DNA of 64,000 nt, from contig NZ_AP014836.1 in assembly GCF_002356115.1 (NCBI RefSeq), positions 62,001-126,000 on the forward strand, given 5' to 3'. The notes beneath the pieces are model-generated. The model made no database searches, was not told where the DNA came from, and saw only the letters and a program-made list of their open reading frames with translations. The DNA comes from Candidatus Nitrosoglobus terrae (lineage in GTDB: Bacteria; Pseudomonadota; Gammaproteobacteria; Nitrosococcales; Nitrosococcaceae). The position numbers and the translations under genes were made by a program. This document shows positions 17,999 to 27,733 of the stretch, in pieces; position 1 is the first letter of the stretch, and every line of letters begins with the position of its first letter.

Positions 17999-19240
17999 AT
18001 GAGTATACTTAATATTATTACTATTTTAGTCGTATTGACTGCTATTTTGGGTTATCTAAATGCTAGATTCCTGAAATTGCCCGATACTATTGGGGTAATG
18101 GTGACTGCCATTGTGTTCTCTATCCTTATCTTGGTAGTGAATAGTATCTTTCCAGAACCTTTTGTTTTTGTAAAAGAGTTAGTTACAAAAATAAATTTTA
18201 CAGAGGTATTGCTTGACGGATTTTTAAGTATTTTTTTGTTTGCGGGCGCTTTACAGACTGATGGGGATTCTCTGAAAACAATGCGTGGCCCTGTGCTTTT
18301 GTTTGCTACTGTTGGCGTTCTTGTATCTGCTCTTCTAATAGGGGCAATGATGTTTGTGGGGTTTGAGCTATTAAATTTTAAAATCCCATTTATTCATTGC
18401 TTATTGTTTGGTGCCCTTATCTCACCTACTGATCCTATTGCTGTTTTAGGAATCCTGAAAAAGGCTAGAATATCTAAATCATTAGAAATAAAAATCGTTG
18501 GAGAGAGTCTTTTCAATGACGGTATGGGTATTGTTATATTTCTCACTGTCTTCCATGTTGCTCAGCTTGGGGGTGGGAAGATAACCAGTATTGATATCAG
18601 TTTATTATTTGTTGAGGAGATCGGTGGGGGTATTTTACTGGGATTAAGCCTAGGATATCTGGCTCATTTTTTAATGGGATCTATTAATAATCCACAAATA
18701 GAAGTATTGATTACACTTGCCGTAGTCCTTGGGGGTTACTGGTTGGCTAACCAGCTGAATTTTTCCGGGGCTTTAGCTATGGCAATTGCTGGACTAATGG
18801 TTGGACATAAAGGCTTTCATACTAATGATATATCGGAAGCCACAGAAAATTATGTGGATAGATTTTGGGAGCTATTAGAGCTGTTTTTTAGCACTATCCT
18901 TTTTTTACTGATTGGTTTGCAACTCATTATTATTCCATTCAATTTGCAATACTTATTAGCAGGTGTTTTAACCATACCTATAGTATTGCTGGCACGTTAT
19001 GTTTCGGTATTTTTTCCTCTTTACGTGTTTGAGAAATCTCTTACTCTTGCCTTGCAGGAAGGGCTAATCATGACTTGGGGCGGCTTGCGCGGGGGTATTT
19101 CTATTGCGCTAGTCCTTGCCTTAGAACCTGACATGTCTCGTGAACTACTGCTTACCGTCTGTTATATTATAGTAGCATTTTCCATTATTATACAGGGGCT
19201 TACCGTAGGAAGGTTAGCTAAGAAATACCGTAATATCTAA
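17999..19240 (+). CDS. CPA1-type Na+/H+ antiporter
   Basis: 413 residues with about twelve membrane segments, a cation:proton antiporter of the NhaP/CPA1 group that exchanges Na+ (or K+) for H+ across the inner membrane. Typical marks are LFAGALQTD, the unwound-helix motif ISPTDPIAVLGILK, GESLFNDGMGIVIF with the transport-site Asp, and TWGGLRGGISIALVLAL. There is no long cytoplasmic C-terminal domain. CGGGGG immediately precedes ATG 17999. The return to low G+C here (15 of 60 bases at 18001-18060) marks the right edge of the GC-rich block. Confidence 0.93.
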   Translation: MSILNIITILVVLTAILGYLNARFLKLPDTIGVMVTAIVFSILILVVNSIFPEPFVFVKELVTKINFTEVLLDGFLSIFLFAGALQTDGDSLKTMRGPVLLFATVGVLVSALLIGAMMFVGFELLNFKIPFIHCLLFGALISPTDPIAVLGILKKARISKSLEIKIVGESLFNDGMGIVIFLTVFHVAQLGGGKITSIDISLLFVEEIGGGILLGLSLGYLAHFLMGSINNPQIEVLITLAVVLGGYWLANQLNFSGALAMAIAGLMVGHKGFHTNDISEATENYVDRFWELLELFFSTILFLLIGLQLIIIPFNLQYLLAGVLTIPIVLLARYVSVFFPLYVFEKSLTLALQEGLIMTWGGLRGGISIALVLALEPDMSRELLLTVCYIIVAFSIIIQGLTVGRLAKKYRNI

Positions 19241-19296
19241 GTTTTGAGGATGGAATGTTAGAAAATAATTAATAAACAGATGCGCCTTGCGCTAAG

Positions 19297-20145
19297 CTAC
19301 TGTATAGCAAAGCTACTTAAGTAATTAGGTTTTAGGAATTGAGCAAATATATAAGCTGGAACCTCAACGGTTTGAGTACCGCTTGCATACGGTGCGATTT
19401 GATAGGGTGGAAAAACTAGAATAATCCCAGGGCTAGCAGTCTGTATGTTAGCCGCTGATTGTATGATAAATGCGGCATAATTCTCAGCGGTGGGTTGAGT
19501 ACCCTCGTTCAGCATTTGCCTCATGCGGAATCCCCATTCCTGAACAGCTTCGAGGGATCCTTCATCTGATTTGGGGGCTTCTATCTGGAATTTTTCTAAG
19601 AGTGTACTGCGAGCAAAATTAGCTAGTGCGCTAAGGGCAGGATTGAAGCTAGTAAATAAATCAGCCAAGGTGATGAGCTTACCCAGTTTGCGATCGTATA
19701 CAAAAGTGGCTTTGATCGGTATTGGATGGGCCCCTCCAGTATTTGAGCTACCCGTTTCTAGGATACTAATAAAAGTGTCAATTTGGCTGATAACTTTGAA
19801 GTCTATTAGTAAGTCAAACTGGCGATCGGCAAACTCGGGTAGGTGTTTCCAATCAGGCAGTGCTTGCAAGAACTCATGCTTAGCGTTATCGGCAGCGGTG
19901 CGTATTGCGTCGACCAGAGGTTTTTCATCGGCAGTCAATGTTGGCAATGTAATTGTGATCTTATAGCGCTTGGTGATGATGCGATCACCAGATAACGGTA
20001 CAATGCTAGTGGGTATAAGATCTATAGTAGCTTTACTGTTAGCTACTTGCGCTGAATGTATCATCTCTGGTGTTACTATTATTCCTAGCATCGTGATAAC
20101 AATAAAACTTACAAGCACAATCAGGAGCCATTCTTTAGCTTTCAT
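19297..20145 (-). CDS. Membrane-anchored DUF4163/DUF3298-like periplasmic protein
   Basis: 282 residues. The N-terminal membrane segment (WLLIVLVSFIVITMLGIIV) is followed by a periplasmic domain. The middle contains SNTGGAHP and a FVYDRKLGKLITLADLF segment, characteristic of the DUF4163/DUF3298 pair found in RsiV-like and PdaC-like envelope proteins. It ends with an IILVFPPYQIAPYASG strand typical of DUF3298. Role unknown; possibly cell-envelope related. It is transcribed towards the antiporter gene and has no obvious operon partner. Confidence 0.78.
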   Translation of the reverse strand: MKAKEWLLIVLVSFIVITMLGIIVTPEMIHSAQVANSKATIDLIPTSIVPLSGDRIITKRYKITITLPTLTADEKPLVDAIRTAADNAKHEFLQALPDWKHLPEFADRQFDLLIDFKVISQIDTFISILETGSSNTGGAHPIPIKATFVYDRKLGKLITLADLFTSFNPALSALANFARSTLLEKFQIEAPKSDEGSLEAVQEWGFRMRQMLNEGTQPTAENYAAFIIQSAANIQTASPGIILVFPPYQIAPYASGTQTVEVPAYIFAQFLKPNYLSSFAIQ

Positions 20146-20212
20146 TTATTTACCAGAATAAATAGGCCCCTGATTTTTGCCCATAGTGATTATTTTTGCA
20201 TTATCCTATCCG

Positions 20213-20422
20213 TTAAGATAATACTGGGCCTTCATAATCAAAGCCTGCAGCCTCCACAGCTTGGGCAATGAGTACATCATCATCAATTCCGGTAACGGTA
20301 ATTTGTTTCTTTTCCAGATTAACTTTAACGATTGCCGTAGTTGCTGCCGTAGTAATAGCCCTTTCAACGGATTTAGCGCAGCCATTACAGGTCATACCGT
20401 CTACTTTATAAGTTTTTTCCAT
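20213..20422 (-). CDS. copZ: CopZ-like copper chaperone
   Basis: 69-residue single heavy-metal-associated domain with the MTCNGC metal-binding loop at residues 9-14. It is a soluble cytoplasmic copper chaperone that delivers Cu+ to the P-type ATPase encoded 39 bp upstream on the same strand. The order copA-copZ and the close spacing imply one transcript. Length and fold pattern (beta-alpha-beta-beta-alpha-beta) are normal for the family. Confidence 0.93.
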   Translation of the reverse strand: MEKTYKVDGMTCNGCAKSVERAITTAATTAIVKVNLEKKQITVTGIDDDVLIAQAVEAAGFDYEGPVLS

Positions 20423-20461
20423 GATGATAGGTTTCCTCTAAAATTAAATTTAACGTTGATT

Positions 20462-22918
20462 TTAAATTAGTTTTGGCTGCCATCGGCGCAACAACAGGGA
20501 ATTTGAAACTACACTTACAGACGACATGGCCATAGCAGCGCCAGCAACTACGGGATTCAGCATCCCGAAGGCTGCTAAGGGTATAGCGAGTATGTTATAT
20601 ACGAAAGCCCAGAACAGGTTTTGGCGAATCTTCTGGTAGGTTGCTCGAGAAATAGATAAAGCAGCAGTTACTAAGCTGGGATCACCCCGCATCAGAATAA
20701 TCCCCGCTGTTTCCATAGCTACATCGGTGCCCGTTCCCATAGCCATACCTACATCTGCTGTTGCTAAGGCAGGGGCATCATTTACCCCATCTCCCACCAT
20801 AATCACTCGACGGCCTTGGGCTTGTAATGTTTGGATTTGATTGGTCTTATCTTCAGGTAAGACTTCAGCAATGACTTGTTTAATGCCTATTTTATCTGCC
20901 ACCGCCTGAGCAGCGCCTGAGTTATCTCCCGTTAGCATCACTACGGTTAACCCTCGTGATTGTAATGAGGAAATGGCTTGTGATGTTACTGCTTTAATGG
21001 GATCTGTAGCGGTTAGGATTCCAAGCAGCCGGGATGGTGAGTTAATCTCAGCGACCCAGATAATCGTATGGCCCGTTTTTTCAAATGTTGCCGCCTGTGC
21101 TTGTAAAAGAGAGATATCTATCTGATTTTCCTCCATCAAGCGACGATTACCCACTAAAATAGTGCGTTCCTGAATTTGAGTGCTAAACCCCTTTCCTGGA
21201 AAGTTACGAAAATTTTGAGGTGGGCTTAGCGCCATCCCCTGAGCTTTAGCCAGCACTGCCTTAGCTAGAGGATGTTCACTACCCTGCTGGGCAGAGGCCA
21301 CGAGCTGGAGTAATGTCTCTGCACTATCTTCTACTGGGAGGACAAGATCTACTGCCGGTTGACCCTCAGTAAGAGTGCCCGTTTTATCGAAAACTACCGT
21401 ATCGCTATTTTGCGCGCGCTCTAAAGCAATAGCATCTCGAATTAAAATACCATGACGGGCGGCGGTGCCTGTGCCCACCATAAGCGCTGTGGGGGTAGCT
21501 AGCCCTAGGGCACAAGGGCAAGCGATAACCAGTACCGATATAGCTGCTTTAAAGGCAGTTTCTGTAGATCCCTCTAGTAGCCACCAACCGGCAAAGGTTA
21601 AAAAGGCAATGGTGACGACTACGGGAACAAAAATATGGGTCACTTGATCGACTAATTTTTGTACTGGAGCTTTACTGGACTGAGCATTTTCCACTAATTG
21701 GATGATTCGCGCTAGGGTTGACTCCGCCCCTACGGTGGTGGCTTGGATACGCAATAACCCCTCTCCATTCACTGATCCTCCCGTAATAGCTTCTCCTTTT
21801 CCTCTGGCAACAGGGAGGCTTTCGCCGGTAATCATAGATTCATCAAGCTGGCTACTTCCCTCAATAATCACGCCATCAACGGGAATGTGCTCTCCAGGTC
21901 GTACCAGCACAATATCATCGGTAACTACCTGTTCAGCCGGAATTGTAATAATTTTACCCGCCCGTTCTATCTGAGCTGTTGCCGGTCGTAGTGCCATGAG
22001 GGCACGAATTGCAGAGGCTGCGCTACGCTTTGCCCGTCCTTCTAATCGCCTACCCAGTAGAACTAAGGTAATAACCATTGCTGAGGCTTCAAAGTATAAA
22101 TAATCATTACTAGAGATCAAAATATTCCAAGTACTTAATCCCCAAGCAGCAGAAGTACCTAGGGACACAAGTACATCCATGTTACCTATTCCCCCGCGCA
22201 AAGATTTATAAGCCCCTACATAAAAATGACGACCGATCCAGAATTGAACTGGGGTAGCTAATAGAAATTGAATCCAAGGCGCTAAATCAATATGGATACC
22301 AAAAGGCATCATGAGCATGGGTAAAGTTAAGGGAAAGGTTAAAAGGGCAGCAAGCTGTAGCTGTCTTAGTTCATATCGATCTTTAGCACTGGTCTGTGCT
22401 TTTTCCTGCGCTTCCCTGTCTGCTACGCTTAATAAAGGCTTGGCAGTAAAGCCCGCCTGTTGTACTGCGGTGATAACCGTGTCGGAGCTAAGTACCCCAG
22501 TAGGTGCGGTTATCATTGCCTTTTCCGTGGCTAGATGAATAGCCACCTTACTCACTCCGGATAGGCGATCTAAGACTTTTTCTAACCGAACGGTGCAAGC
22601 CGTACAAGTCATTCCATCAATATTAAAATCTAGCGTTTCCATAGGTACAGTAAAACCGGCTTGGGTAATCAGTTGATAGATTGCTTGGGTAGAGATTAAT
22701 TTAGGGTTAAAGTGAATATGAGCCTGTTCTAAGGCTAAGTTGACTTGAGACTGGATTATGCCAAATTGCTTACTTAGTACCCGCTCTAACCGGTTAGAGC
22801 AGCTAGCACAGGTCATGCCTTTAATCGGTAAAGTTAGGGTTTGGATTTTTTCTTCCAGTTTAGCGCTATCTTGCGAGATAGGCGTTTTAATCGCATTTAG
22901 GGCTGATGTTTTGGGCAT
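20462..22918 (-). CDS. copA: Cu+-exporting P1B-type ATPase
   Basis: 818-residue inner-membrane copper pump. Two N-terminal metal-binding domains carry GMTCASC (residues 34-40) and GMTCTAC (near 103). There are eight predicted helices, the actuator TGES motif, the membrane copper site CPC in ACPCALGLATP near residue 466, the phosphorylated DKTGTLTEG near 509, the HP motif (SEHPLAKAV) and the hinge MVGDGVNDAPAL. It exports Cu+ to the periplasm for copper tolerance and possibly cuproenzyme loading. A MerR/CueR-like promoter element lies about 36 bp upstream of the start; copZ follows. Confidence 0.97.
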   Translation of the reverse strand: MPKTSALNAIKTPISQDSAKLEEKIQTLTLPIKGMTCASCSNRLERVLSKQFGIIQSQVNLALEQAHIHFNPKLISTQAIYQLITQAGFTVPMETLDFNIDGMTCTACTVRLEKVLDRLSGVSKVAIHLATEKAMITAPTGVLSSDTVITAVQQAGFTAKPLLSVADREAQEKAQTSAKDRYELRQLQLAALLTFPLTLPMLMMPFGIHIDLAPWIQFLLATPVQFWIGRHFYVGAYKSLRGGIGNMDVLVSLGTSAAWGLSTWNILISSNDYLYFEASAMVITLVLLGRRLEGRAKRSAASAIRALMALRPATAQIERAGKIITIPAEQVVTDDIVLVRPGEHIPVDGVIIEGSSQLDESMITGESLPVARGKGEAITGGSVNGEGLLRIQATTVGAESTLARIIQLVENAQSSKAPVQKLVDQVTHIFVPVVVTIAFLTFAGWWLLEGSTETAFKAAISVLVIACPCALGLATPTALMVGTGTAARHGILIRDAIALERAQNSDTVVFDKTGTLTEGQPAVDLVLPVEDSAETLLQLVASAQQGSEHPLAKAVLAKAQGMALSPPQNFRNFPGKGFSTQIQERTILVGNRRLMEENQIDISLLQAQAATFEKTGHTIIWVAEINSPSRLLGILTATDPIKAVTSQAISSLQSRGLTVVMLTGDNSGAAQAVADKIGIKQVIAEVLPEDKTNQIQTLQAQGRRVIMVGDGVNDAPALATADVGMAMGTGTDVAMETAGIILMRGDPSLVTAALSISRATYQKIRQNLFWAFVYNILAIPLAAFGMLNPVVAGAAMAMSSVSVVSNSLLLRRWQPKLI

Positions 22919-22947
22919 AAACTGACCTCACGTCTGCTGTTTATAGA

Positions 22948-22977
22948 TGGATAACCCCATTAATATGGGGGTGGCAA
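22948..22977 (-). promoter_or_regulatory. Candidate CueR-type promoter/operator of copA
   Basis: On the minus strand TTGCCA (-35-like, 22972-22977) and TATCCA (-10-like, 22948-22953) are 18 bp apart. Between them ACCCC-N9-GGGGT (22954-22972) forms a perfect inverted repeat. An over-long spacer holding a dyad is the layout of MerR-family promoters such as copA of E. coli. No cueR gene is present in the window. Confidence 0.5.
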
Positions 22978-23094
22978 TAAAAGAATGCAATCCCAAATGC
23001 CCCTTAATGTAGATAACTCTAGTTGCAGTCGGTAGATAGTGATCCGATGCTTGATTGATATAAAGTTAAAAATAGTTGAAATAATAGGCGATAG

Positions 23095-23676
23095 ATGATG
23101 ATAAGAAAGTGTATTGCTGGATTTTTGCTGATTGTTTTTGGGAGCGGGTTATTAATGAATAATAGCCTAGGGGCTACGGTCAATACGGCTGATACGGTCA
23201 ATACGGCTGATACGGTCAATACGGCTGATACGGTCAATACGGCTGATACGGCTGATACGGCTGAAGGTAGTAAAGAGGACGTAACCGTAAAATCTACCCA
23301 GAAGCTGGCTGAGCAAGGAGATGCTAAAGCTCAATCTCTCCTTGGGTACATGTATGCTAATGGTCATGGTGTACCGCAGGATGATAGCCAAGCGGTAAAG
23401 TGGTTTCGGAAGGCCGCTGAGCAAGGGCTTGCTAAGGCGCAGTACAACCTTGGGGTTGCCTATTCTAGAGGCCAAGGCGTTCCTAAAAATAAGGTTGTGG
23501 CCTATGCTTTGTTTAATTTAGCGGCGGCAAAGGGTGTCAATTTAGCTACTACCACTCAATCTGAATTAGTTAAGGAGTTATCTAGCCAGGAGATATCTGA
23601 AGGAAAAACCTTAAGTAGCCAGCTATTTGATTCAGGAAGTTTAGTACCCATAGAGGTTTATTTACATCAGAAGTAA
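23095..23676 (+). CDS. Exported Sel1-repeat protein with TVNTAD tandem repeat
   Basis: 193 residues: a signal sequence (CIAGFLLIVFGSGLLM), then a low-complexity stretch of TVNTAD repeats near residues 28-57, then about two Sel1 repeats (LAEQGDAKAQSLLGYMYANGHGVPQDD and the following AEQGLAKAQYNLGVAY) with a helical C-terminus. It is probably a periplasmic adaptor protein. The threonine/aspartate repeat is encoded by an 18-bp tandem repeat. It is shorter than the other Sel1 protein at 4616-5338 and not a close copy. Its neighbours (copA, glnE) give no hint of function. Confidence 0.85.
   Translation: MMIRKCIAGFLLIVFGSGLLMNNSLGATVNTADTVNTADTVNTADTVNTADTADTAEGSKEDVTVKSTQKLAEQGDAKAQSLLGYMYANGHGVPQDDSQAVKWFRKAAEQGLAKAQYNLGVAYSRGQGVPKNKVVAYALFNLAAAKGVNLATTTQSELVKELSSQEISEGKTLSSQLFDSGSLVPIEVYLHQK
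23176..23265 (+). repeat. 18-bp in-frame tandem repeat
   Basis: The unit ACGGTCAATACGGCTGAT occurs four times without change (23176-23247), followed by two half units ACGGCTGAT/A (23248-23265). It encodes TVNTAD repeats in the secreted Sel1 protein. Because the unit is a multiple of three, slippage would change protein length without breaking the frame. Confidence 0.95.
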
Positions 23677-23801
23677 ATAATCATTTGCTAGCCAATTCTT
23701 AGTCATGGTTCTTTTAAAATGGCGCACTCTTTTTTTAAGAAGCCAGTTTGTGTTTTAAGCTTCCTGTTTTTGAATGATTTTAGGATTTTTGAGTAAAGTC
23801 T

Positions 23802-26714
23802 ATGGATTGGCAAGCAAAAATTCAGGAATTACCTCCTCTTTTACAGGGGCGCGTTAAAAGGGATTTAGCCCGTTTTCAAGAATCCCTAAATCAAAATGGC
23901 CCTGAGATAAGGCTGCAAACAAAGACTAAAGAAACGCTATGTTCTGTATGGGCTGCCAGTGATTTTGTGGCCAGTAGCTGCATTCGCCAGCCTTCGCTGT
24001 TATTTGATCTACAAGAAAGCGGTGATTTATTTCGAACCTATGAGCCTGATTTTTATTCTAAAGCCCTCAAACAACAGCTTGCTCACGTTACTAATGAAAC
24101 AGTATTAATGACCGTATTGCGGCGTTTTCGTCGTCGGGAAATGGTTCGTATTATTTGGCGTGATTTAGCAGGTTGGGCTGACCTTGAGGAAATATTAGGA
24201 GACCTTTCCCAGTTAGCAGAAGATTGTCTTAATAATGCGTTAACTTGTCTGCACCATTGGCAAAGTCAAGAATTGGGTACGCCTTATGGGTTTTACTCTG
24301 GAAAGCCGCAGACATTAGTTATTCTTGGAATGGGTAAATTGGGCGCTCGGGAACTTAATCTTTCCTCAGATATTGACCTTATGTTTACTTATCCAGAAAA
24401 CGGAGAGACTCAGGGGGTAGAGAAAACTCGGAGTAATGAAGAATATTTCACTCGTTTAGCGCAATGTATCATTCGTTGCTTTGAGATGCGTACAGAAGAA
24501 GGGTTTGTGTTTCGGGTAGACATGCGATTACGACCTGATGGTGATTCTGGACCATTAGTAGTCAGTTTTGAGGCTATGGAAAACTATTACCAGAGTCAGG
24601 GGCGAGATTGGGAGCGGTATGCCATGATCAAAGCGCGGGTGGTAGCAGGTGATTACTTGGCGGGGAAACGTCTACTCGCCATGTTGCAGCTGTTTACTTA
24701 CCGCCGCTACCTAGACTTTGGGGCTATCGAAGCTTTACGGGATATGAAGATGTTGATTGTCCAAGAGCTACGGCGCCAAGGAAGTAAAGCGGATATTAAT
24801 ATTAAATTGGGACTTGGAGGTATTCGTGAGATCGAATTTATTGGGCAATCCTTTCAGCTGATTCGAGGGGGGCGTGAGGTAGCGCTTCAAGATCGAAGAA
24901 TCCTACGCACTTTAACACTATTGGCAGAAAGAAATTACCTTCCTGTTTATGTTAAGGAAGATCTGTGCGCAGCTTATGTGTTTTTACGCCGGGTTGAGCA
25001 CCGGTTACAAGCCTATCGAGATGAGCAAACCCATATATTACCTGATTCAGCAGAGGGGCAAGAACGTCTCGCTTTTTCTATGGGTTATAAGGACTGGGAA
25101 GGATTTTTATACCAGCTCAATAGACATCGACATCGAGTTCAAGAGCATTTTGAGCAATTATTTGCGGCCCCTCATATTGGGGCTTTGAAGCAAACGGAAC
25201 AACCTAATGATCTGACTCAAGTTTGGTTAGCCTGCCATTTATCTGAGGCGATATTGGCAGTTTTAAGTACAGCAGGTTATTGCTCCCCGGAAAAGGTAAT
25301 ACAAATGCTGGCTAGATTACGGCAGTCTTATACAGTGAGAGCGCTTAATAGCCGTGGTCAGCGACGTTTGACTCAGTTAATGCCCTTACTATTGGGGGCT
25401 ATTGGCAGTACTGATCAGCCTGAACAATGCTTACAGCGAGTACTCATATTATTAGAGACAATAGCAAAACGAGCAGCTTATTTAGCTTTGCTGATAGAGA
25501 ATTCTATGGCGTTGTCTCAATTAGTTAAATTATGCGCAGCCAGTCCCTTTGTTGCTCGCCAGCTTACTCGTTATCCATTATTGCTAGATGATCTACTAGA
25601 TCCTCGTGCACTCTATCAAGTGCCCAATTATAGTCAACTGACAGAAGATCTAGTGCAATTATTGATCTCTGCTTCTCAGGATGATTTGGAACAGCACATG
25701 GAATTGTTACGTCACTTTCGCCAGCGGCAGTCTTTACGTGTAGCAGCGGCTGATATTACTGGCATTTTACCTTTAATGAAGGTGGGGGATCACCTGACGT
25801 ATTTAGCTGAAGTAGTACTACAAAAATCCCTAGAGCTTAGCTGGCAACATTTGGCGCGTCGCCATGGTTATCCTCACCCTAGTTGTGGAGATGAATTAGA
25901 GAATTGTGGTTTTGCTATTATTGCTTACGGTAAGCTAGGTGGATATGAGTTAGGGTACGGATCTGATCTGGATGTGGTTTTTCTGCATACCGCTAAACTA
26001 AACGATCCCCTTACTAAAGGTGACAGACCATTGCACCCCATTGTATTTTACAGTCGCTTGGGACAGCGACTAATTCATATACTGCAGACTTTAACTCCTT
26101 TAGGAAAACTTTATGAAGTAGATACCCGTCTCCGCCCGAGTGGAGATTCTGGATTATTAGTCAGTAGCCTAGAGGGCTATTGTGATTATCAACGTACTCA
26201 AGCTTGGACTTGGGAGCATCAGGCGTTAGTGCGGGCACGTTTTATTGCTGGGGATAAAAAAATTGGTATTACTTTTGCTGCCATGAGAGAAGAAATTTTA
26301 GTCCGCCAGCGAGATTTAACTAGATTACAGGAAGAAGTCCGTAGTATGCGGACTAAGATGCGTAGCCAGCTGGATCAAAGCCGAATAGGGGTTTTTGATC
26401 TTAAACAAGGGAAGGGGGGTATTGTTGATATAGAATTTATAGTCCAATATGGGGTTCTTGCTTGGGCTCATACTTATCCACATTTATTGGTATATCCTGA
26501 CAATATTCGTACTCTGGAGGGGTTTACGCAAGCCGGATTGATGTCACAGGAAAATAGTACATTGTTAATAAAATCTTATTGCGCTTATCGAATGGCCACT
26601 AACCGACTTAATTTGCAGGAACGGGAGGAGTGGGTAGAAGAAGGACAATTTGCTAAAGAACGTGACGCTGTTCAGCGTTTGTGGTCTGTATTACTAGAAG
26701 CTAAGATAGCTTAG
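23802..26714 (+). CDS. glnE: Glutamine synthetase adenylyltransferase / adenylyl-removing enzyme
   Basis: 970-residue bifunctional regulator that adenylylates glutamine synthetase (C-terminal domain) and removes the AMP (N-terminal domain), in response to PII and glutamine. Both nucleotidyltransferase motifs are intact: GMGKLGARELNLSSDIDLMF near residue 177, and AYGKLGGYELGYGSDLDVVF near residue 709. Repeated RLRPDGDSGPLV and RLRPSGDSGLLV segments follow each. Slightly longer than the E. coli enzyme (946). ilvE follows after 47 bp, an order seen in other gammaproteobacteria. Confidence 0.97.
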   Translation: MDWQAKIQELPPLLQGRVKRDLARFQESLNQNGPEIRLQTKTKETLCSVWAASDFVASSCIRQPSLLFDLQESGDLFRTYEPDFYSKALKQQLAHVTNETVLMTVLRRFRRREMVRIIWRDLAGWADLEEILGDLSQLAEDCLNNALTCLHHWQSQELGTPYGFYSGKPQTLVILGMGKLGARELNLSSDIDLMFTYPENGETQGVEKTRSNEEYFTRLAQCIIRCFEMRTEEGFVFRVDMRLRPDGDSGPLVVSFEAMENYYQSQGRDWERYAMIKARVVAGDYLAGKRLLAMLQLFTYRRYLDFGAIEALRDMKMLIVQELRRQGSKADINIKLGLGGIREIEFIGQSFQLIRGGREVALQDRRILRTLTLLAERNYLPVYVKEDLCAAYVFLRRVEHRLQAYRDEQTHILPDSAEGQERLAFSMGYKDWEGFLYQLNRHRHRVQEHFEQLFAAPHIGALKQTEQPNDLTQVWLACHLSEAILAVLSTAGYCSPEKVIQMLARLRQSYTVRALNSRGQRRLTQLMPLLLGAIGSTDQPEQCLQRVLILLETIAKRAAYLALLIENSMALSQLVKLCAASPFVARQLTRYPLLLDDLLDPRALYQVPNYSQLTEDLVQLLISASQDDLEQHMELLRHFRQRQSLRVAAADITGILPLMKVGDHLTYLAEVVLQKSLELSWQHLARRHGYPHPSCGDELENCGFAIIAYGKLGGYELGYGSDLDVVFLHTAKLNDPLTKGDRPLHPIVFYSRLGQRLIHILQTLTPLGKLYEVDTRLRPSGDSGLLVSSLEGYCDYQRTQAWTWEHQALVRARFIAGDKKIGITFAAMREEILVRQRDLTRLQEEVRSMRTKMRSQLDQSRIGVFDLKQGKGGIVDIEFIVQYGVLAWAHTYPHLLVYPDNIRTLEGFTQAGLMSQENSTLLIKSYCAYRMATNRLNLQEREEWVEEGQFAKERDAVQRLWSVLLEAKIA

Positions 26715-26761
26715 GTGACTATGAATAATACATTCGAGCTAAGAGAAGGAGATAAAATATA

Positions 26762-27685
26762 ATGAGTACTATGGATGACCGTGATGGTGTCATCTGGTTA
26801 GACGGCAAGCTAGTACCTTGGCGTGAGGCGCAGATTCATGTATTGACCCATACTTTACATTATGGGATGGGTGTTTTTGAAGGAGTACGCGCTTACCAAA
26901 GCGTACTGGGTACTGCGATATTCCGCTTACAGGAGCACACTGAGCGTTTATTTCGCTCCGCGCATATCTTAAATATGGCAATTCCCTATGATAAAAAGAT
27001 CCTAAATCAGGTTCAGAAATTAGTAGTACGGGAGAATAACTTAGATACTGCCTACATTCGTCCTATGTGTTTTTATGGATCAGAGGGTATGGGGCTGAGA
27101 GCCGATAATTTACAAGTCCATGTAATGGTAGCGGCTTGGTCTTGGGGGTCTTATTTAGGCGCTGAAAACATGGAAAAGGGTATTCGGGTTAAAACGTCCT
27201 CTTATACTCGGCATCACGTGAATATTACGATGTGTAAAGCTAAAGCTAATGGAAATTACTTAAATTCTATGTTGGCTTTGCAGGAGGCTTTAGGGGCGGG
27301 TTGCGATGAAGCGCTATTATTAGACTCTGAGGGGTATGTTGCCGAAGGAAGCGGAGAGAATATCTTTATTATTCGTGACGGTGTCCTTTATACTCCGGAT
27401 CTGACTTCAGCTTTAGAAGGGATTACGCGAGATACGATTGTTCAACTTGCCCAAGAAATGGGATTCTCATTACGAGAGAAACGAATTACTCGAGATGAGG
27501 TCTATATAGCTGATGAGGCATTTTTCACGGGGACGGCGGCAGAAGTGACTCCTATACGAATGCTGGATGGGCGGAAAATTGGAAGCGGTGGCCGAGGGCC
27601 TATTACTGAGCGCTTACAAACATTATATTTTGACCAGGTTCATGGTCGTAGAAAAACCCATCCGGAGTGGCTCACTCCAGTATAG
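26762..27685 (+). CDS. ilvE: Branched-chain amino acid aminotransferase
   Basis: Fold-type IV PLP aminotransferase that interconverts leucine, isoleucine and valine with their 2-oxo acids. 307 residues. The PLP lysine lies in CKAKANGNYLNS, the phosphate-binding part in EGSGENIFI, and the C-terminal TAAEVTPI motif is intact. The N-terminal HTLHYGMGVFEGVRAY is characteristic of IlvE. AGAAGGAGAT lies 11 bp before ATG 26762, a strong ribosome binding site. It is placed between glnE and yebC. Confidence 0.97.
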   Translation: MSTMDDRDGVIWLDGKLVPWREAQIHVLTHTLHYGMGVFEGVRAYQSVLGTAIFRLQEHTERLFRSAHILNMAIPYDKKILNQVQKLVVRENNLDTAYIRPMCFYGSEGMGLRADNLQVHVMVAAWSWGSYLGAENMEKGIRVKTSSYTRHHVNITMCKAKANGNYLNSMLALQEALGAGCDEALLLDSEGYVAEGSGENIFIIRDGVLYTPDLTSALEGITRDTIVQLAQEMGFSLREKRITRDEVYIADEAFFTGTAAEVTPIRMLDGRKIGSGGRGPITERLQTLYFDQVHGRRKTHPEWLTPV

Positions 27686-27733
27686 GATTAAAACTAGATA
27701 GTAACTAACTGGTGAAGAAGCAAAAGGATATCT

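Noticed and set aside
23176-23265. Possible CRISPR array
   Set aside because: The repeats are contiguous with no spacers, are in frame with a coding gene, and no cas genes are present.
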